DNA from: Planctomycetaceae bacterium
GTDB lineage: Bacteria; Planctomycetota; Planctomycetia; Planctomycetales; Planctomycetaceae
Reading direction: 5' to 3'
Length of the DNA: 6,326 nt
Assembly (NCBI GenBank): GCA_003503535.1
Contig: DOCI01000197.1
Span: forward strand, 569 to 6,894
In this document: positions 4,969 through 6,326 of the stretch, in pieces
Position numbering within the stretch: position 1 is the first letter of the stretch
Layout of the letters: each line of letters begins with the position of its first letter
Position numbers and translations under genes: made by a program
The notes under the pieces: generated by a model
Told to the model about the DNA's origin: nothing
Databases searched by the model: none
The model's input: the letters and a program-made list of their open reading frames with translations, nothing else

Positions 4969-6326
4969 ATGAACGATCCCCAGGCAGATGCCGCAACCGA
5001 ATCCACTGAACAGGCCTATCTCGCAGAACTGCAGTCCAAACCCTTCCTGAAACGGATGTTGGGCTACTTTTCCCTTTCCGGACCAGGTTGGCTGCAAGGT
5101 GCCATTACTCTCGGTGGTGGCTCACTTTCAGGCAGTTTATACTTAGGTGTACTGGCTGGTTTTGGCCTGATGTGGCTGCAACCACTGGCAATGATCATGG
5201 GAATCATCATGCTCAGTGCAATTGCTTATGTCTCCCTCTCGACGGGCGAACGGCCTTTTGATGCAATCAATAAGCACATCAATCCGGTCCTCGGCTGGGG
5301 TTGGGCGATTGCGACCATGATGGCCAACTTTGTCTGGTGTATGCCGCAGTTTGCTCTCGGAACCGCTGCCATTCAACAGAATTTACTGCCTGGCGTCTTC
5401 GGAGCCGGGGCAATGGATGACTTTACCAGCAAGCTGATCATCGTCATTTTCCTGCTGATCTCGACAGGAACCATTATCTGGTTTTACGATTCCGGCAGCA
5501 AAGGAATTCGTATTTTCGAATTGCTGCTTAAGATCATGGTTGGAATTGTCGTGCTCTGCTTCTTCGGCGTCGTTCTGAAAATGACCTTCAGTGGAGAGGG
5601 ACTGGATTGGGGGAAGATTCTGGCTGGTTTCATTCCCGATCTCAGCCTCATGTCGCGGCCATCCGATCAATTCACTGCGATTCTGGCGCAAACAGGCGAG
5701 TACTCTAAATTCTGGACTGATAAAATTGTTTCCGAACAACAGCAGGTCATGATCACCGCTGCTGCAACGGCCGTCGGGATCAATATGACATTCCTGCTCC
5801 CGTATTCCATGCTGAGAAAAGGCTGGGGACGCGTGCATCGCGAACTGGCGATTTTCGATCTCGCTTTTGGATTGTTCATCCCCTTCCTGCTGGCGACCAG
5901 TTGTGTAGTGATTGCTTCTGCAACTCAATTTCATGCACAGCCCGCTCCCGGATTTATGGGTGAAGTTGATGAACAGGGAAATGCAATTGCACCAGCTGGC
6001 AATCTCGTCGGGGGCTACAACAAACTGGTAGAGAAACGACTCGAACAGCAAGTATCTGCTGGAGAGTTCGCCATTTTGAAAGCCGACCCTGCCGCGATGA
6101 AAGCAGCCGTCAGCGAACTTCCTGCAGCCGATCGTGAACTGGCTGCTATGCTGGTTACGCGAGATGCGTTCAATCTGGCAGGTTCACTCAAAGAATTGAC
6201 TGGCCCGATCTTCTCGCAAGTCATTTTCGGAATCGGCGTGCTCGGCATGGCTGTTTCGACGATCATTATCCTGATGCTGATCAATGGATTCGTCATTTGC
6301 GAAATTTTCAAACTGCCTCACACAGG
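4969..6326 (+). CDS. Nramp-like divalent metal transporter, 3' end outside the window
   Basis: The reading frame is open from ATG 4969 to the window end (452 residues seen) and the gene is incomplete. After a polar N-terminus (1-35), GPGWLQGAITLGGGS (38-52) opens the first helix, followed by hydrophobic helices at about 68-91, 109-135, 155-173, 182-205, 258-282, 294-319 and 412-444. The order and the GPG start match the Nramp/SLC11 (LeuT-fold) family, which imports divalent metals with protons across the inner membrane. The family's metal-binding DPGN in helix 1 is replaced by LGGGS (48-52), and the MPH region of helix 6 reads NMTFLLPYSM (272-281). A polar stretch of about 90 residues (320-411) lies between helices 7 and 8, where typical members have a short loop. 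The ion is therefore uncertain. The start is supported by a weak AGG eight bases upstream and by the absence of family-like sequence before it. Upstream inverted repeats may control it. Confidence 0.83.
   Translation, partial: MNDPQADAATESTEQAYLAELQSKPFLKRMLGYFSLSGPGWLQGAITLGGGSLSGSLYLGVLAGFGLMWLQPLAMIMGIIMLSAIAYVSLSTGERPFDAINKHINPVLGWGWAIATMMANFVWCMPQFALGTAAIQQNLLPGVFGAGAMDDFTSKLIIVIFLLISTGTIIWFYDSGSKGIRIFELLLKIMVGIVVLCFFGVVLKMTFSGEGLDWGKILAGFIPDLSLMSRPSDQFTAILAQTGEYSKFWTDKIVSEQQQVMITAAATAVGINMTFLLPYSMLRKGWGRVHRELAIFDLAFGLFIPFLLATSCVVIASATQFHAQPAPGFMGEVDEQGNAIAPAGNLVGGYNKLVEKRLEQQVSAGEFAILKADPAAMKAAVSELPAADRELAAMLVTRDAFNLAGSLKELTGPIFSQVIFGIGVLGMAVSTIIILMLINGFVICEIFKLPHT

Noticed and set aside
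5383..6051. Long minus-strand open frame of 222 codons
   Set aside because: It lies wholly antisense to the transporter gene. Its product is rich in H, N, Q, S and E with no domain, whereas the plus-strand frame gives a coherent membrane protein.
6015..6311. Minus-strand open frame of 98 codons
   Set aside because: It is antisense to the transporter and its serine/alanine-rich product resembles no family.

Overview
The window reads as chromosomal DNA of a Gram-negative bacterium with moderate GC content. The protein set suggests a member of the Planctomycetota: an Nramp-like transporter with a GGGS sequence in place of DPGN, a small membrane protein with a TrkA-C domain, and a degenerate HD-GYP/PAS/GGDEF protein with a private C-terminal module. 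This placement rests on recalled protein style, not on a search, so it is tentative. No rRNA, tRNA, CRISPR array, insertion sequence or phage gene was seen.

Layout. Positions 1-57 hold a GC-rich hairpin. Two minus-strand genes follow and overlap by 38 bp: a membrane protein with a C-terminal TrkA-C (RCK-C) domain (737-1546) and, downstream of it, a class I SAM-dependent methyltransferase (58-774). Their upstream region (1547-1783) carries a perfect 8-8-8 inverted repeat. A strong minus-strand intrinsic terminator at 1784-1819 separates this pair from the large minus-strand signalling gene (1857-3959). A 383-bp divergent intergenic region with nested inverted repeats leads to a plus-strand 4HBT-fold acyl-CoA thioesterase (4343-4744). 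A second intergenic region (4745-4968), also rich in short inverted repeats, precedes an Nramp-like metal-ion transporter (4969 to the window end, incomplete).

How the genes work together. Only the membrane protein and methyltransferase look translationally coupled. The signalling gene appears to be a single-gene unit making cyclic di-GMP, with an intact GGEEF catalytic site, no RxxD inhibitory site and an HD-GYP-like domain that has lost key histidines. The thioesterase and transporter are co-directional but separated by 224 bp, so they are probably independent. There is no evident defence, mobile or biosynthetic cluster. The most unusual material is within single proteins: the altered metal site and large insertion in the transporter, the TrkH-like pore sequence in the small TrkA-C protein, and the unrecognised C-terminal domain of the cyclic di-GMP protein.
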